This document shows, piece by piece, positions 35,858 through 44,324 of a stretch of DNA of 64,000 nucleotides (position 1 is the first letter of the stretch; each line of letters opens with the position of its first letter). The stretch is from Paenibacillus sp. FSL K6-3182 (GTDB lineage Bacteria; Bacillota; Bacilli; Paenibacillales; Paenibacillaceae). Under the pieces are notes generated by a model. The model was not told the DNA's origin. It worked only from the letters and a program-made list of their open reading frames with translations, and did not search any database. The DNA is taken from contig NZ_CP150265.1 in assembly GCF_037976325.1 (NCBI RefSeq), positions 2,661,501 through 2,725,500 of the forward strand. The letters are read 5' to 3'. The translations under genes and the position numbers were made by a program.

Positions 35858-35974
35858 ATGAAAAAACGAATTTTACTTTTTGTTGGTATTTTTGTGTTCT
35901 TGGCAATTATCGGCGGTATTACATTGCATAATTTTGCTAAAAACCTAGGCGAAAGTTACAATCAAATAGGTTAA
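35858..35974 (+). CDS. Small membrane peptide (38 aa)
   Basis: A short frame with two Lys and an Arg, then one strong membrane helix (ILLFVGIFVFLAIIGGITL) and a polar tail (HNFAKNLGESYNQIG). GAGGTGAG lies about 13 bases upstream, a little far. It stands alone between two intergenic elements, where every other slot holds a gene, which supports it being real. Function unknown. Confidence 0.55.
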   Translation: MKKRILLFVGIFVFLAIIGGITLHNFAKNLGESYNQIG

Positions 35975-36002
35975 TGGGAAAAGAGGGCTTACAAATCCTG
36001 GC

Positions 36003-36101
36003 GTTAATCAAACGGGAAACGATAGTTGAATAATAGACATTAATGAGCAGGTACTACGGTATCCTGCTCTTTTTATTAAGCTAACGGGCAGGTTTGAGCA
36101 A
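36003..36101 (+). repeat. Intergenic palindromic element, complete
   Basis: Left arm GTTAATCAAACGGGAAACGA then TAGTTGAA, central hairpin GAGCAGGTACTACGGTATCC then TGCTC with TTTTT, right arm TTAAGCTAACGGGCAGGTTT. Hairpin class GAGCAGG..CCTGCTC. Confidence 0.9.
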
Positions 36102-36286
36102 TGAAAAAGCTGCTTGGATACTGGGCAGTGAGTGATTATACGGAATAATTGCTACTGAGTCAATTTATCCCATTTTATAAAAAGCCATGGCTGTTCCTCC
36201 CATTACATAAGCCAGATGCAAGCTATATGAGAGGACCGATACCGGAGATACTTTCCTTGTACAATCGCTAAGACCTAAGTGAGAAA
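36102..36286. other. Gene-free stretch, no features seen
   Basis: About 185 bases between the element and the end of the minus-strand membrane protein gene. No frame, hairpin or repeat that I can support. Confidence 0.3.
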
Positions 36287-36655
36287 TTACGGATTCGCAA
36301 TTAATAATAAATGAATAGCAGCAAGAATTCCCATCGGATAGATGATTAAACGAGAGAATGTATTTTTAAATTCATTGCGGGAGTGCTTTTCGTAAAATAA
36401 GTGCAGGATCGAATGGATCATGAGAAAGATGTCTATCACCCAAAACGTAATCGTCTGATATTGGCTAAAAAGTAAAGCGAGTATGATGGTGTACAGGGGG
36501 AGATGGATAAGGGTGAACACTTTATAAGCTTTTGCATCATCCATATCTTGTAGAACGAAAAATAGTTTCCATTCCGATCGTCGAATTGCATCCATTTCGT
36601 GCAGGAGAAATAAGGATAAGTTAAATAAAAATAGCAACAACAACAAATCTGGCAT
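36287..36655 (-). CDS. DUF6713-like small membrane protein
   Basis: 122 residues on the minus strand, TTTTGGAGG before the ATG. It has four hydrophobic segments (LLLFLFNLSLFLLHEM; FTLIHLPLYTIILALLF; TITFWVIDIFLMIHSILHLF; LIIYPMGILAAIHLLLI). The HEMDAIRRSEWKLF motif after the first helix is characteristic of a small uncharacterised membrane family that I believe is DUF6713. Function unknown. Confidence 0.75.
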   Translation of the reverse strand: MPDLLLLLFLFNLSLFLLHEMDAIRRSEWKLFFVLQDMDDAKAYKVFTLIHLPLYTIILALLFSQYQTITFWVIDIFLMIHSILHLFYEKHSRNEFKNTFSRLIIYPMGILAAIHLLLIANP

Positions 36656-36950
36656 ATCAAACCTCCAAAAATTTTATATCAAACGTTTACTATAGCGTAA
36701 TAAACAAACACATTTAAATATTTCCCTTGGTTAATACGTAAAGCTGTTCGAAATGTAACAAGTAAAGCTATATCTGTCAGAGTAATGTGGAAAATTTAAA
36801 TGAACATGAAAAAAAGCATTCAAAATGACAGTGAAAATTTGATCAACACGATAAAAACGACGGTTGAATTTGATGCCATTTTTTAATTAAGTGTATAATA
36901 ATGGTAAAACAATTTCTTGTGTTAGCGTTTCATTGAACACACAGGATTAT
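36656..36950. other. Intergenic stretch upstream of the second-family repeat copy 2
   Basis: About 295 bases. A 28-codon frame at 36800-36886 (MNMKKSIQNDSENL..) has no ribosome site. GTATAATAATGG near 36893 resembles a -10 box that could serve the gene at 37054. Otherwise empty. Confidence 0.3.
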
Positions 36951-37022
36951 TTAGTTCTCGTCACGAATACCATAAATATGGAAATTTCGTGAAGTTCGTA
37001 AATAAGACGATATAGGAAATCC
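36951..37022 (+). repeat. Second repeat family, copy 2 (upstream block)
   Basis: CACGAATACCATAAATATGG then AAATTTCGTGAAGTTCGTAA and ATAAGACGATATAGG. CACGAA and TTCGTG, with CCATA and TATGG inside, form an imperfect stem. Copies 1 and 3 are at 34313 and 38650. Confidence 0.65.
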
Positions 37023-37053
37023 ACTTAAAGATCTTTTGTTATGGAGGTGTCTC

Positions 37054-37728
37054 ATGGAGGATGAATTAAATCTCATAGAGGATGAAATAAAGCGAATTAA
37101 GAATAATCAATCGAAAATAATATTCTATTTCATGCTTTCGATTGCAATAATTGGATCAATGATAATATTGCTTCTGAATATCTATCGCTTTACTTTAGCT
37201 GATATCCTCACTTCCTTTATTGCGCCATTTATTGAGATACTGGGTTATATTATTTTCTTGATTTGTTCACTGATTGTTTTTGTGTATTTTGTCGTAAGTA
37301 AATCCTTCAATAGGGCAAGAAGAGGAATACCTTTTTTGTTGAATCTAATTATTTTTATTTTGGTGTTAATTGTTCCTTTTACCTCAATAGTTTTAGATTT
37401 AGATTATCGCTTCAATAAGGAAGAAAGAGAAGATGTAGTTCGAATGGTATTGGATGGCACACTGAAACCGAATGTATCTGATAATGAAAAATTGATTCGT
37501 TTGCCAGAGGAATATAAGAAACTTTCCAAAGGCGGTGGTGAGATCGTGGTTCAAGGATACGGACAGAGCGATCAAATTCTTTTTTTTGCCTATCGTGGAA
37601 TATTAGGTAATATGGCTGGATTTATTTATACCGCTAATGATAGCGCCCCTGATGAAATGCTTTTTGGCGGAGACTTTATGGAAGTGAAAAAACTGAATAA
37701 GAATTGGTATTCGGTTAGAGCTACGTAA
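37054..37728 (+). CDS. Unknown membrane protein with acidic coiled N-terminus
   Basis: About 224 residues from ATG 37054, after TGGAGGTG; the TTG at 37036 lies before that ribosome site. A charged helix (LNLIEDEIKRIKNNQSK) precedes three hydrophobic helices (FYFMLSIAIIGSMIILLLNI; IEILGYIIFLICSLIVFVYF; FLLNLIIFILVLIVPFTSIV). The C-terminal 90 residues are soluble and beta-rich (GEIVVQGYGQSDQILFFAY). I do not recognise the family. Confidence 0.72.
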   Translation: MEDELNLIEDEIKRIKNNQSKIIFYFMLSIAIIGSMIILLLNIYRFTLADILTSFIAPFIEILGYIIFLICSLIVFVYFVVSKSFNRARRGIPFLLNLIIFILVLIVPFTSIVLDLDYRFNKEEREDVVRMVLDGTLKPNVSDNEKLIRLPEEYKKLSKGGGEIVVQGYGQSDQILFFAYRGILGNMAGFIYTANDSAPDEMLFGGDFMEVKKLNKNWYSVRAT

Positions 37729-37794
37729 AATAGATTTCATATATGTTCACGCAAAAGATCGTTTTCACCGATCCTCAGTCAGCAGAGGCATTTC

Positions 37795-37880
37795 GAGTTA
37801 ACGGATTCATGAGGACACTTACGAGAGTAATTCGTCGGATGGCAGTAAATCATTACGTTAACGGGACGTGATAGCTCAAT
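37795..37880 (+). repeat. Intergenic element, diverged
   Basis: A blurred left arm (GAGTTAACGGATTCATGAGG) and a clear right arm (TTACGTTAACGGGACGTGAT then AGCTCAAT). The centre TCGGATGGCAGTAAAT recurs in the eroded element at 39786, marking a subclass. Confidence 0.6.
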
Positions 37881-37971
37881 AAAACACGACGGCAGCTGCA
37901 GAAACAAAAGCGCATGTACGACTGAAACAATCGTACTCGATATAACGTTCTTAAATGTGAGGTGATAATTC

Positions 37972-38529
37972 ATGATTAAATGGGTGTTAACATTAGCGGC
38001 AGCATTAGTGCTGCTATCGGGCTGCAGTGAGAAGTCGGGCAGACCTAGTGACAATATGACTAATCCTACTACTGCTCCTGCACCGGGGGAGACGTTTACG
38101 CCTTTAGCGAAGCCGGAAGCGTTTCCCGCTGTGTCTAACCCTTATGATGCCGACCAAGCAGCGGAGAACGGCGATATCGTGAACGTTCACGGGAAAATGT
38201 ACAATATCGACAAGTGGAAGCTGTTTCTTGCGAATCTAGATGTTGGCGTGCCGGATCAAGTGCGTATTACGCAGTATACGATTGAAGGTGACCCGATCTT
38301 CTATGAGCTAGTCTATGACGGGGCTGAAGTGATTACGTATACGTACGACAACTCGCGTGACGGGTTCGGCAGCAATGCAGGTCGTCCGAGCACGTTGTGC
38401 CGAGGCATTGAGCTCGAGGAGGACAAGGAGTTAGGCTCCCATTACAAGCTAACCGGATGCGATTCTGAAACCAGTAATACGTTCTGGTTTACGAACGTAG
38501 AGTCGGAAGCTGAGCAGGGCAGCCAATAA
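37972..38529 (+). CDS. Putative lipoprotein (185 aa)
   Basis: Signal peptide with lipobox (LVLLSGCSE; Cys about residue 20), then a Pro/Thr-rich linker (NPTTAPAPGETFTP) and a domain rich in short beta strands (MYNIDKWKLFLANLDVGV; ITQYTIEGDPIFYELVYDG). The DUF4362 family has a similar layout, but I am not sure of it. GTGAGGTGAT precedes the ATG. More G/C-rich than its neighbours, a possible sign of separate origin. Confidence 0.8.
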   Translation: MIKWVLTLAAALVLLSGCSEKSGRPSDNMTNPTTAPAPGETFTPLAKPEAFPAVSNPYDADQAAENGDIVNVHGKMYNIDKWKLFLANLDVGVPDQVRITQYTIEGDPIFYELVYDGAEVITYTYDNSRDGFGSNAGRPSTLCRGIELEEDKELGSHYKLTGCDSETSNTFWFTNVESEAEQGSQ

Positions 38530-38550
38530 GAACAATATACTCTTCCTTCA

Positions 38551-38647
38551 TTTAGCTAACGAGGAGCGTTAGTGCAATAGCACATAACGACGAGCAGGCA
38601 CTGCGGTAGCCTGCTCGTTTTATTAAACTAACGGACAGGTTAGTTTA
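38551..38647 (+). repeat. Intergenic palindromic element, complete
   Basis: Left arm TTTAGCTAACGAGGAGCGTT then AGTGCAAT, central hairpin CGAGCAGGCACTGCGGTAGC then CTGCTCG with TTTTA, right arm TTAAACTAACGGACAGGTTA then GTTTAA. It begins about 20 bases after the lipoprotein stop. Confidence 0.9.
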
Positions 38648-38649
38648 AT

Positions 38650-38712
38650 GAAATTCTCGAATACGTTATATATGGAACATTCTCGAAGTTCGTAAATATG
38701 ACGTTAGCTGAA
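38650..38712 (+). repeat. Second repeat family, copy 3 (upstream block)
   Basis: TTCTCGAATACGTTATATAT then GGAACATTCTCGAAGTTCGT and AAATATGACGTTAG, directly after the right arm of the preceding element and about 30 bases before the next gene. Stem arms TCGAAT and ATTCTCGA persist although the bases differ from copy 2. Confidence 0.65.
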
Positions 38713-38741
38713 TTTAAATAAATAGTAGTAGGGTGAACCCA

Positions 38742-39791
38742 ATGACAAAAACATTTCAGTTTGAAACAAAAACAATACAGGGAAATGAAGAACTTATTAT
38801 TGACATACAACCAATAATTAATGAATGTAACAAATTTCTGATTCTTACTACAACCAGAAAAATTATCGAATTGAATACAAATGAGAATGTGTTTAAAGAG
38901 CTATTTATTTTTGATAATGAAGAAATAATATTTGAAGAGAAAGTGTCTCTACTTGTCTCGCCAAATGCTGAGTTAATTGCTGTATATAATACTTTTGGCA
39001 GACAGGGAATTGTAATAGATATTACTTCAATGAAGACCATAATGCGATTTAATCGTGATGATTATTATAATGAACAAACCATTTTTCCGGTTGCATTTGT
39101 CAATTATGATGCTCAACTTTTATTAATTCATGGTACAAAGTGGAATCGACTGGATATTACAAATCCAATCGTTTATCAAGTACTAACTGATAGAAATGAT
39201 CCGGAATATGAATTAACTGAAAGTAAATCAATCAATTCAGAACATTATTTAGATTATTTTCATGGACAACTCGTAGTTTCACCTGATAATAAATGGATTG
39301 TTGATAATGGATGGGTGTGGCACCCTGCGGGGTGTGTGACAGGTTGGAGCATTCTTGAATGGATAGAAAATCGATGGGAATCGGAAGATGGAATGAGCAA
39401 AAAAAATCTCTGGAGTGGAAAAGAGGATTGGAACGATCCATTATGTTGGGTAAGTGATAATGAGATTGGATTAGTAGGTAGAAACAATTATGATTTCATT
39501 GATGAAGATGAGCCACATGGGTGGATTTTCAGAGTGATTAATCGGGAGACAGGAAATGTAGTTAAGGAGTTTCCAATAGAGTCAGGTAATATTTTTATGG
39601 ATACATATTTGTTCTCTTGTTTAAAGGAAACAGGAATGAAAATATATGATATAAATAGTGGAATTGTACTGTTCGAAGACGAGAAAATAAATCCATGTAA
39701 CTATCATCATAAATCTAAAGAGTTTATTGGTTTTGATAATGAAAAAATAATGATCTATAAGTTAATCGAAGAAGAATGTAACTGTAGCTAA
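38742..39791 (+). CDS. Unknown protein with beta-propeller-like composition
   Basis: About 349 residues from ATG 38742 (TAGGGTGA just upstream); the GTG at 38733 belongs to the ribosome site. The chain is rich in short strands ending in Asp/Asn turns (KVSLLVSPNAELIAVYNTFG; QLVVSPDNKWIVDNGWVWHP; ILFEDEKINP-like end), similar to WD40/YVTN-type repeats. The last residues CNCS precede a TAA that lies inside the CTAA of an eroded element. Function unknown. Confidence 0.72.
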   Translation: MTKTFQFETKTIQGNEELIIDIQPIINECNKFLILTTTRKIIELNTNENVFKELFIFDNEEIIFEEKVSLLVSPNAELIAVYNTFGRQGIVIDITSMKTIMRFNRDDYYNEQTIFPVAFVNYDAQLLLIHGTKWNRLDITNPIVYQVLTDRNDPEYELTESKSINSEHYLDYFHGQLVVSPDNKWIVDNGWVWHPAGCVTGWSILEWIENRWESEDGMSKKNLWSGKEDWNDPLCWVSDNEIGLVGRNNYDFIDEDEPHGWIFRVINRETGNVVKEFPIESGNIFMDTYLFSCLKETGMKIYDINSGIVLFEDEKINPCNYHHKSKEFIGFDNEKIMIYKLIEEECNCS

Positions 39792-39890
39792 CACAGACAC
39801 ATCTTCGAGGCTTAGTTGTTCGAATGGCAGTAAATTAAGAAGCAGCCGATGACAACGATCGGCTGCCTCTTGATCGTAGACCTAACAGTG
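39786..39890 (+). repeat. Intergenic element, eroded, with terminator
   Basis: AGCTAACACAGACACATCTT keeps the left CTAAC, the centre has CGAATGGCAGTAAAT as in 37795-37880, and GCAGCCGAT..ATCGGCTGC (39842-39866) is a good hairpin. CCTAACAGTG may be the right arm. It overlaps the stop codon of the preceding gene. Confidence 0.55.
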
Positions 39891-40049
39891 CTATAAGTAA
39901 ATATGATAAATAATTATAAAAATTTAGAAGTTAGGCACTAGTATTAAAAGCTCTATCATTCATTTGAAAAATGATAATTTCGACGATGTTGATCTAAATG
40001 GCGATTTAATGATGGATAATTCATAACTGGAATTGTCCGAATGATTAGC

Positions 40050-41786
40050 TCAGTCCAATTCTGCGCGAGTGAACAGATCGTAAATAAGCACTTCATCCTC
40101 ACAAGCGAATTTGAACGCCCATGCGAACTGTTCTAATGCGGCTCCATTACTCGAGTAGGCACAGAACATATCTGCTTCCGGGTCAAAATGAATCGTTTCC
40201 GCGAGTTCCGGCATCCGCTCATTCAAGAACACCGCCGCCAGTGAAGCCCAGTCGTAACCGTTGCCTTCGAACCCCTCGTCCGCCCGGGTGCCGAATAGTT
40301 CGGCCAAATAGCTACCGACCGTCAGAATGACAGATTTGCCGCCATTATTTTGTTTCACGATGGTAAAGGGGGCCACATCCTTCGTTTCTCCTGCAGCTGA
40401 CAATGACTGTGCAGCTTCCGCTTCCGCGGAAAGCTTTGCTATAACCGCACTGCGTGCCTCATCCGTGAAGCGGAGAACCCTGTTCTCCTCAACGATAAGG
40501 CCTTCCGCGATCCGCCCATCCAGCCAATCGCTGATGAAGCCAGGAGCGTACCCTCCTTGGCCGAATTCGCCGCCGAAAGCGATCATTTGCTCATAGGTAT
40601 CCAGATACTGCTGACGGCTGGTAGTCGGGTAAGCGTTGGTGTATAGCCAGAACTGGACATCGTACATGAGATGAGACCGTTCATCCGCATGAAATGAGAA
40701 ATGGTTCTTCTCCTGGACGATCCGGGTACAGACACTGCGTATTTTGGACTCCAGCCCGTCAACCTCAGAGGCCAGACCGCAGAGTTCCGTGAGCAGTGGA
40801 GAGAATTTTCCTTCAGCCACTTTGCGCAGATCGTTCTCTTTATCTTCTTCAGTAGTGTCGTAATCCTCATCATTCACCAGACCACGGATGAACGACTCGA
40901 AGTTGGGTGCCAGGAATGTGATCTCGTAATCATCTTCCTGATCGACATGAATGACTTCAGGTTCGCCGTCCTTCCCACAGCGACGGTAGTCCAGCATCAC
41001 AACATCGTGCCCTGCCGAAGGGCAATCACAGATTACCACGCCGATATCCGGATAACCCCATTCTTCAATCATGAATGGACTGCCGAGATCACCGCAGATA
41101 GAGTAGCTTTTATCGCGTCCGATCCCCATAATTCCTGTTATAGCAATATGATCCTCAGCCCAAGAGGTAGCTTCATCTGTCGGAAAGGATGTATTATGGG
41201 GAATGCCACCGTTCTGATGCTTCATCAGAGCGATGTAGGCTGCCGGTAGCTTATAGCCGAGTTCTTCTTCTACAGAAGAAATCAGCTCATCTGTAGGCGG
41301 ATCAGAGACATATTGTTCTCTAGCATAGTTACTGTCTTCCCAGAAGCTGTCGAGATCCATACCTTCAAAAGGGATCGCTCCCTGGTCTTTCTTTTGTTTG
41401 CTGAGTGTGCGCAGGGATTCAGCCTTTTGTTGTTTTTGCCATTTGCTATGGCTCCAGTCTAACAATCTGGCTGAATGCTGATCGTCAGGATCCAGCTCTA
41501 GCGCGGTGCTTAACACACCTGCCGCTTCCTCATACCGCTTCATATAATAGTAGGAATAGCCTACGCGAAAATACCACAACGGATCATTTTTTCCCTGCTC
41601 AGCAATGATAGCAAACTGTTCCAGTGCTTTTTTATACAAACTCAGATTGTTATAAGCCCGACCCATGCTGCTGATCATATCGTAATCTCTGTTCGCTGGA
41701 GGAATCTTCATCAGAGTGTCTACGATCTGCTGGTGTTCGTCATCCTCGTGCCACTGCAATATCTGTGCGCTTAGCTCTTGTTCCAT
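40050..41786 (-). CDS. TPR and SMI1/KNR4-domain protein
   Basis: 578 residues on the minus strand; ATG follows TAGGAGG. The N-terminus (about 1-130) carries tetratricopeptide repeats (YNNLSLYKKALEQFAIIAEQ; WYFRVGYSYYYMKRYEEAAG). A SMI1/KNR4-type domain follows (about 170-300: EEELGYKLPAAYIALMKHQN, ITGIMGIGRDKSYSI). The C-terminal 240 residues are of unknown type, with a segment resembling small immunity-like proteins. SMI1/KNR4 proteins are frequent immunity factors against contact-dependent toxins, but no toxin gene is nearby. More G/C-rich than the small genes around it. Confidence 0.8.
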   Translation of the reverse strand: MEQELSAQILQWHEDDEHQQIVDTLMKIPPANRDYDMISSMGRAYNNLSLYKKALEQFAIIAEQGKNDPLWYFRVGYSYYYMKRYEEAAGVLSTALELDPDDQHSARLLDWSHSKWQKQQKAESLRTLSKQKKDQGAIPFEGMDLDSFWEDSNYAREQYVSDPPTDELISSVEEELGYKLPAAYIALMKHQNGGIPHNTSFPTDEATSWAEDHIAITGIMGIGRDKSYSICGDLGSPFMIEEWGYPDIGVVICDCPSAGHDVVMLDYRRCGKDGEPEVIHVDQEDDYEITFLAPNFESFIRGLVNDEDYDTTEEDKENDLRKVAEGKFSPLLTELCGLASEVDGLESKIRSVCTRIVQEKNHFSFHADERSHLMYDVQFWLYTNAYPTTSRQQYLDTYEQMIAFGGEFGQGGYAPGFISDWLDGRIAEGLIVEENRVLRFTDEARSAVIAKLSAEAEAAQSLSAAGETKDVAPFTIVKQNNGGKSVILTVGSYLAELFGTRADEGFEGNGYDWASLAAVFLNERMPELAETIHFDPEADMFCAYSSNGAALEQFAWAFKFACEDEVLIYDLFTRAELD

Positions 41787-41968
41787 CGTTGTCGTCTGCC
41801 TCCTAAGTAAAATATGATTTTCTCTATTTTACCAGAGAGAAAGCTATGAATGGAAATGTTAGCGTCAATACGCAGTCTGCGTCGGTCTGCCCCAAAAGGG
41901 CAGTATACAGCTATAGGAAATTAGTGGTAATCTAGTTTTGTTATTTTAAAAAAGGGGAGGACGATATA

Positions 41969-42394
41969 GTGGCTCCAAAACATATAGTTTCTGCGGCAAC
42001 AATTGTAGTTAATGAGCGTAACGAAATATTATTGATAAAAGGACCTAAACGAGGTTGGGAAATGCCAGGAGGGCAGGTTGAAGAAGGTGAATCATTGAAA
42101 GATGCAGCGATAAGGGAAACAAAGGAAGAGAGCGGTATAGATATAGAAGTGACAAAGTTTTGTGGTATTTTTCAAAATGTAAGTAGTAGTATTTGTAACA
42201 CTTTATTTTTAGGCAGACCGGTCGGAGGAGAATTAACAACTACCGCTGAGTCTTTAGAAGTAGGTTTTTTTCCAATCGAAACAGCATTAGAGATGGTAAG
42301 TTGGGGGAATTTCAAGCAAAGAATTGAGCTTTGCTTGAATGAAGAACTTCATCCCTTTTATGTTGAATTTTCCATTCCGCTTAAGGATTGCTAG
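41969..42394 (+). CDS. Nudix hydrolase
   Basis: 141 residues from a GTG after GGGGAGGA. The Nudix box G-x5-E-x7-REUxEExGU is complete: GGQVEEGESLKDAAIRETKE then ESGI. It hydrolyses a nucleoside diphosphate linked to another moiety; the substrate is unknown. A stand-alone gene followed by half an element and a bidirectional terminator. Confidence 0.92.
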   Translation: MAPKHIVSAATIVVNERNEILLIKGPKRGWEMPGGQVEEGESLKDAAIRETKEESGIDIEVTKFCGIFQNVSSSICNTLFLGRPVGGELTTTAESLEVGFFPIETALEMVSWGNFKQRIELCLNEELHPFYVEFSIPLKDC

Positions 42395-42416
42395 AGCGCT
42401 ATAAGTTTATTCCTTC

Positions 42417-42443
42417 GGAACTAACGGGTAAGTATGATTTATT
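42417..42443 (+). repeat. Intergenic element, left arm only
   Basis: GGAACTAACGGGTAAGTATG then ATT resembles the left arm. The rest of the element has been replaced by unrelated sequence and an ordinary terminator. Confidence 0.5.
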
Positions 42444-42511
42444 GGTCGTTGAAAGAACGATCTTAGTATGACACGATGTTACAAAGGACTTAAAGTTGGT
42501 AATCAAATAGC

Positions 42512-42553
42512 AAAAAGCCATCGTTTTGGTCAAACTAAACGATGGCTTTTTTT
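42512..42553. terminator. Bidirectional terminator
   Basis: AAAAAGCCATCGTTT and AAACGATGGCTTTTTT pair over an eight-base loop. It lies between the convergent Nudix and alcohol dehydrogenase genes. Confidence 0.92.
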
Positions 42554-42599
42554 CTTTTCATCAGGTCCGGTTTAAGTGGATATAAAGGATCAATGCGAG

Positions 42600-43661
42600 T
42601 TATAAAGTAGAAATGTCAATAACGAACCGATACCGCACATCACTTTTGAGAACACGTTCATACGATTCTTCGACTTGGTCTGCACTTATCACTTCAATCA
42701 TAGGGGAAATACCGTGTTCAGCTGCGAAATCAAGCATTTCCTGTGTTTCACGAATTCCACCAACAAGTGAACCTGAAATGCTGCGACGACCCATAATTAA
42801 GGAAAATACGTGATACTTATCTGGTTCGGCTGGTGCACCAACATTTACAAGTGTCCCATCAACGCGCAGTAGTGATAAATACGCATCAACATCCAGATTT
42901 GCAGACACGGTGTTTAAGATCAAATCAAAACGACCCGCTAATTCTTTAAATGTAGCAGGTTCACTTGTAGCAAAGTAATGATCTGCGCCAAATTTCAATG
43001 CTTCTTCTTTCTTATCAATAGAGCGACTCAATACTGATACTTCAGCACCCATGGCATGAGCAAATTGAACTGCTACGTGGCCAAGACCTCCCATTCCGAC
43101 AATGGCAACCTTCTTACCTGGGCCAGTATTCCAGTGTTTTAAAGGAGAGAATGTCGTAATGCCGGCACATAATAGTGGACTTGCCACATCCATATCCAGA
43201 CCGTCTGGGATACGGACAACGAACCCTTCCTTTACAACGATTTTTTGGCTATATCCTCCGTATGTTGGATTACCATCATAGTCTAGACCGTTATATGTGT
43301 TGACTACACCCTTCGTACAATATTGCTCTTCTCCAATGAGACAATATTCGCATTCTCCGCAGGAATCAACAAAGCAGCCAACGCCAACACGGTCTCCAAC
43401 AACAAACTTGGTGACCTCTGTCCCTACTGCTTCTACGACTCCGGCAATTTCATGACCAGGAACCATGGGGAATATTCCGCCACCCCATTCACCGAATGCA
43501 CTGTGAATATCAGAGTGGCAAATGCCACTAAATTTAATATCTATTAAGATATCGTTTGGCCGTAAATCTCTTCGCTCAATAATGATCTTTTCAAATGGTG
43601 CTTTTGCACTTGGGACACTTAGAACACGTGTTGTAGAAATGTTTTTATGATTATTACACAT
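42600..43661 (-). CDS. Zinc-dependent NAD(P) alcohol/aldehyde dehydrogenase (YahK/CAD type)
   Basis: 353 residues of the medium-chain dehydrogenase family. Catalytic zinc ligands lie in [14 protein letters not shown] and GHEIAG (GHE); four structural-zinc Cys in [15 protein letters not shown]; the Rossmann loop is [19 protein letters not shown]. The YahK/cinnamyl-alcohol type uses NADPH to reduce aldehydes. Its promoter (43746-43776) has the 19-base spacer and operator of the MerR regulator encoded next to it, so it is probably induced by a reactive aldehyde or related stress. Confidence 0.92.
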   Translation of the reverse strand: MCNNHKNISTTRVLSVPSAKAPFEKIIIERRDLRPNDILIDIKFSGICHSDIHSAFGEWGGGIFPMVPGHEIAGVVEAVGTEVTKFVVGDRVGVGCFVDSCGECEYCLIGEEQYCTKGVVNTYNGLDYDGNPTYGGYSQKIVVKEGFVVRIPDGLDMDVASPLLCAGITTFSPLKHWNTGPGKKVAIVGMGGLGHVAVQFAHAMGAEVSVLSRSIDKKEEALKFGADHYFATSEPATFKELAGRFDLILNTVSANLDVDAYLSLLRVDGTLVNVGAPAEPDKYHVFSLIMGRRSISGSLVGGIRETQEMLDFAAEHGISPMIEVISADQVEESYERVLKSDVRYRFVIDISTL

Positions 43662-43693
43662 AATAGATAATACAATCCTTTCTTTGGTAAAAT

Positions 43694-43731
43694 AATAAGT
43701 TGATTGAAGAAGTAACTCGGATCAACTTATT
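43694..43731 (-). promoter_or_regulatory. Leader hairpin of the alcohol dehydrogenase gene
   Basis: AATAAGTTGAT (43694-43704) and ATCAACTTATT (43721-43731) form a perfect 11-bp inverted repeat with a 16-base loop in the untranslated leader. It is A/T-rich and lacks a T run directly, so it may act on mRNA stability or bind a regulator. Confidence 0.5.
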
Positions 43732-43745
43732 TTAATAGCAAGATT

Positions 43746-43776
43746 AGCTTAATCCTTAATGTGGACTTTAAGGCAA
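43746..43776 (-). promoter_or_regulatory. MerR-type promoter of the alcohol dehydrogenase
   Basis: On the minus strand TTGCCT and TAAGCT are 19 bases apart, the lengthened spacer of MerR-controlled promoters. The spacer holds the imperfect palindrome CCTTAA-n8-TTAAGG, related to the two operators at 44263 and 44329. Confidence 0.7.
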
Positions 43777-43804
43777 GGGCTTTTTGAAAATTATTAAAAA
43801 GTTC

Positions 43805-44188
43805 TTATTTAAGATTCTCTTTGTAGTACTTCTTTTCTAATACATCGTAGTAATCTATTTTCAAATCAATTTTTATAAAAGCGTTATCCAAGTCTCGTTG
43901 TTTCTCCATCATTTTTTCTTTATGCTTTTCAAATATCTGTTTGCGTTGCGAGGCTGTGCTATCTCCTACTTTTGTTAATTCCACGATTGCACGTAACTCT
44001 GAAAGAGGGATGTCAGTTTTCCGTAAACATACAATAAGCTCTAACCATAATAAATCTGCTTCGTTAAAAATACGATTTCCATTTTCATCCCTTTTTATAA
44101 AAGGTAAAAGACCTTCTTGTTCATAATAACGGAGTGTATGTGCAGGCAAACCTATCTTATCTGCTGCTTCTTTGATATGAATTTCCAT
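43805..44188 (-). CDS. MerR-family transcriptional regulator
   Basis: 127 residues: the winged helix-turn-helix (MEIHIKEAADKIGLPAHTLR, then YYEQEGLLPF) is followed by a long coiled-coil dimer helix (KQIFEKHKEKMMEKQRDLDN). It has few Cys, so metal or thiol sensing in the MerR/SoxR manner is unlikely; an aldehyde-type signal (AdhR-like) fits better. It sits between the dehydrogenase and the MFS gene and probably controls both and itself. Confidence 0.9.
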   Translation of the reverse strand: MEIHIKEAADKIGLPAHTLRYYEQEGLLPFIKRDENGNRIFNEADLLWLELIVCLRKTDIPLSELRAIVELTKVGDSTASQRKQIFEKHKEKMMEKQRDLDNAFIKIDLKIDYYDVLEKKYYKENLK

Positions 44189-44252
44189 TTGAATCCTCCA
44201 TATATCCTTATAATTATTTTGCTCTTATTAATGTGATCATCAGTTAGGTTTT

Positions 44253-44283
44253 ATTATAGACCTTAAAGTGCACTTTAATGCAA
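44253..44283 (-). promoter_or_regulatory. MerR-type promoter of the merR-like gene
   Basis: On the minus strand TTGCAT and TATAAT are separated by exactly 19 bases. The spacer contains the perfect palindrome TTAAAGTGCACTTTAA (44263-44278). Confidence 0.8.
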
Positions 44284-44324
44284 CAGCGCTTTCTCATCTT
44301 GTTCTAGTGATTTTAGATTATCGC

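Noticed and set aside
36800..36886. 28-codon frame MNMKKSIQ..
   Set aside because: No ribosome site and no supporting context.
40701..41249. Plus-strand frame of 182 codons opposite the TPR/SMI1 gene
   Set aside because: It is the antisense shadow of a gene with recognisable domains and a good ribosome site.
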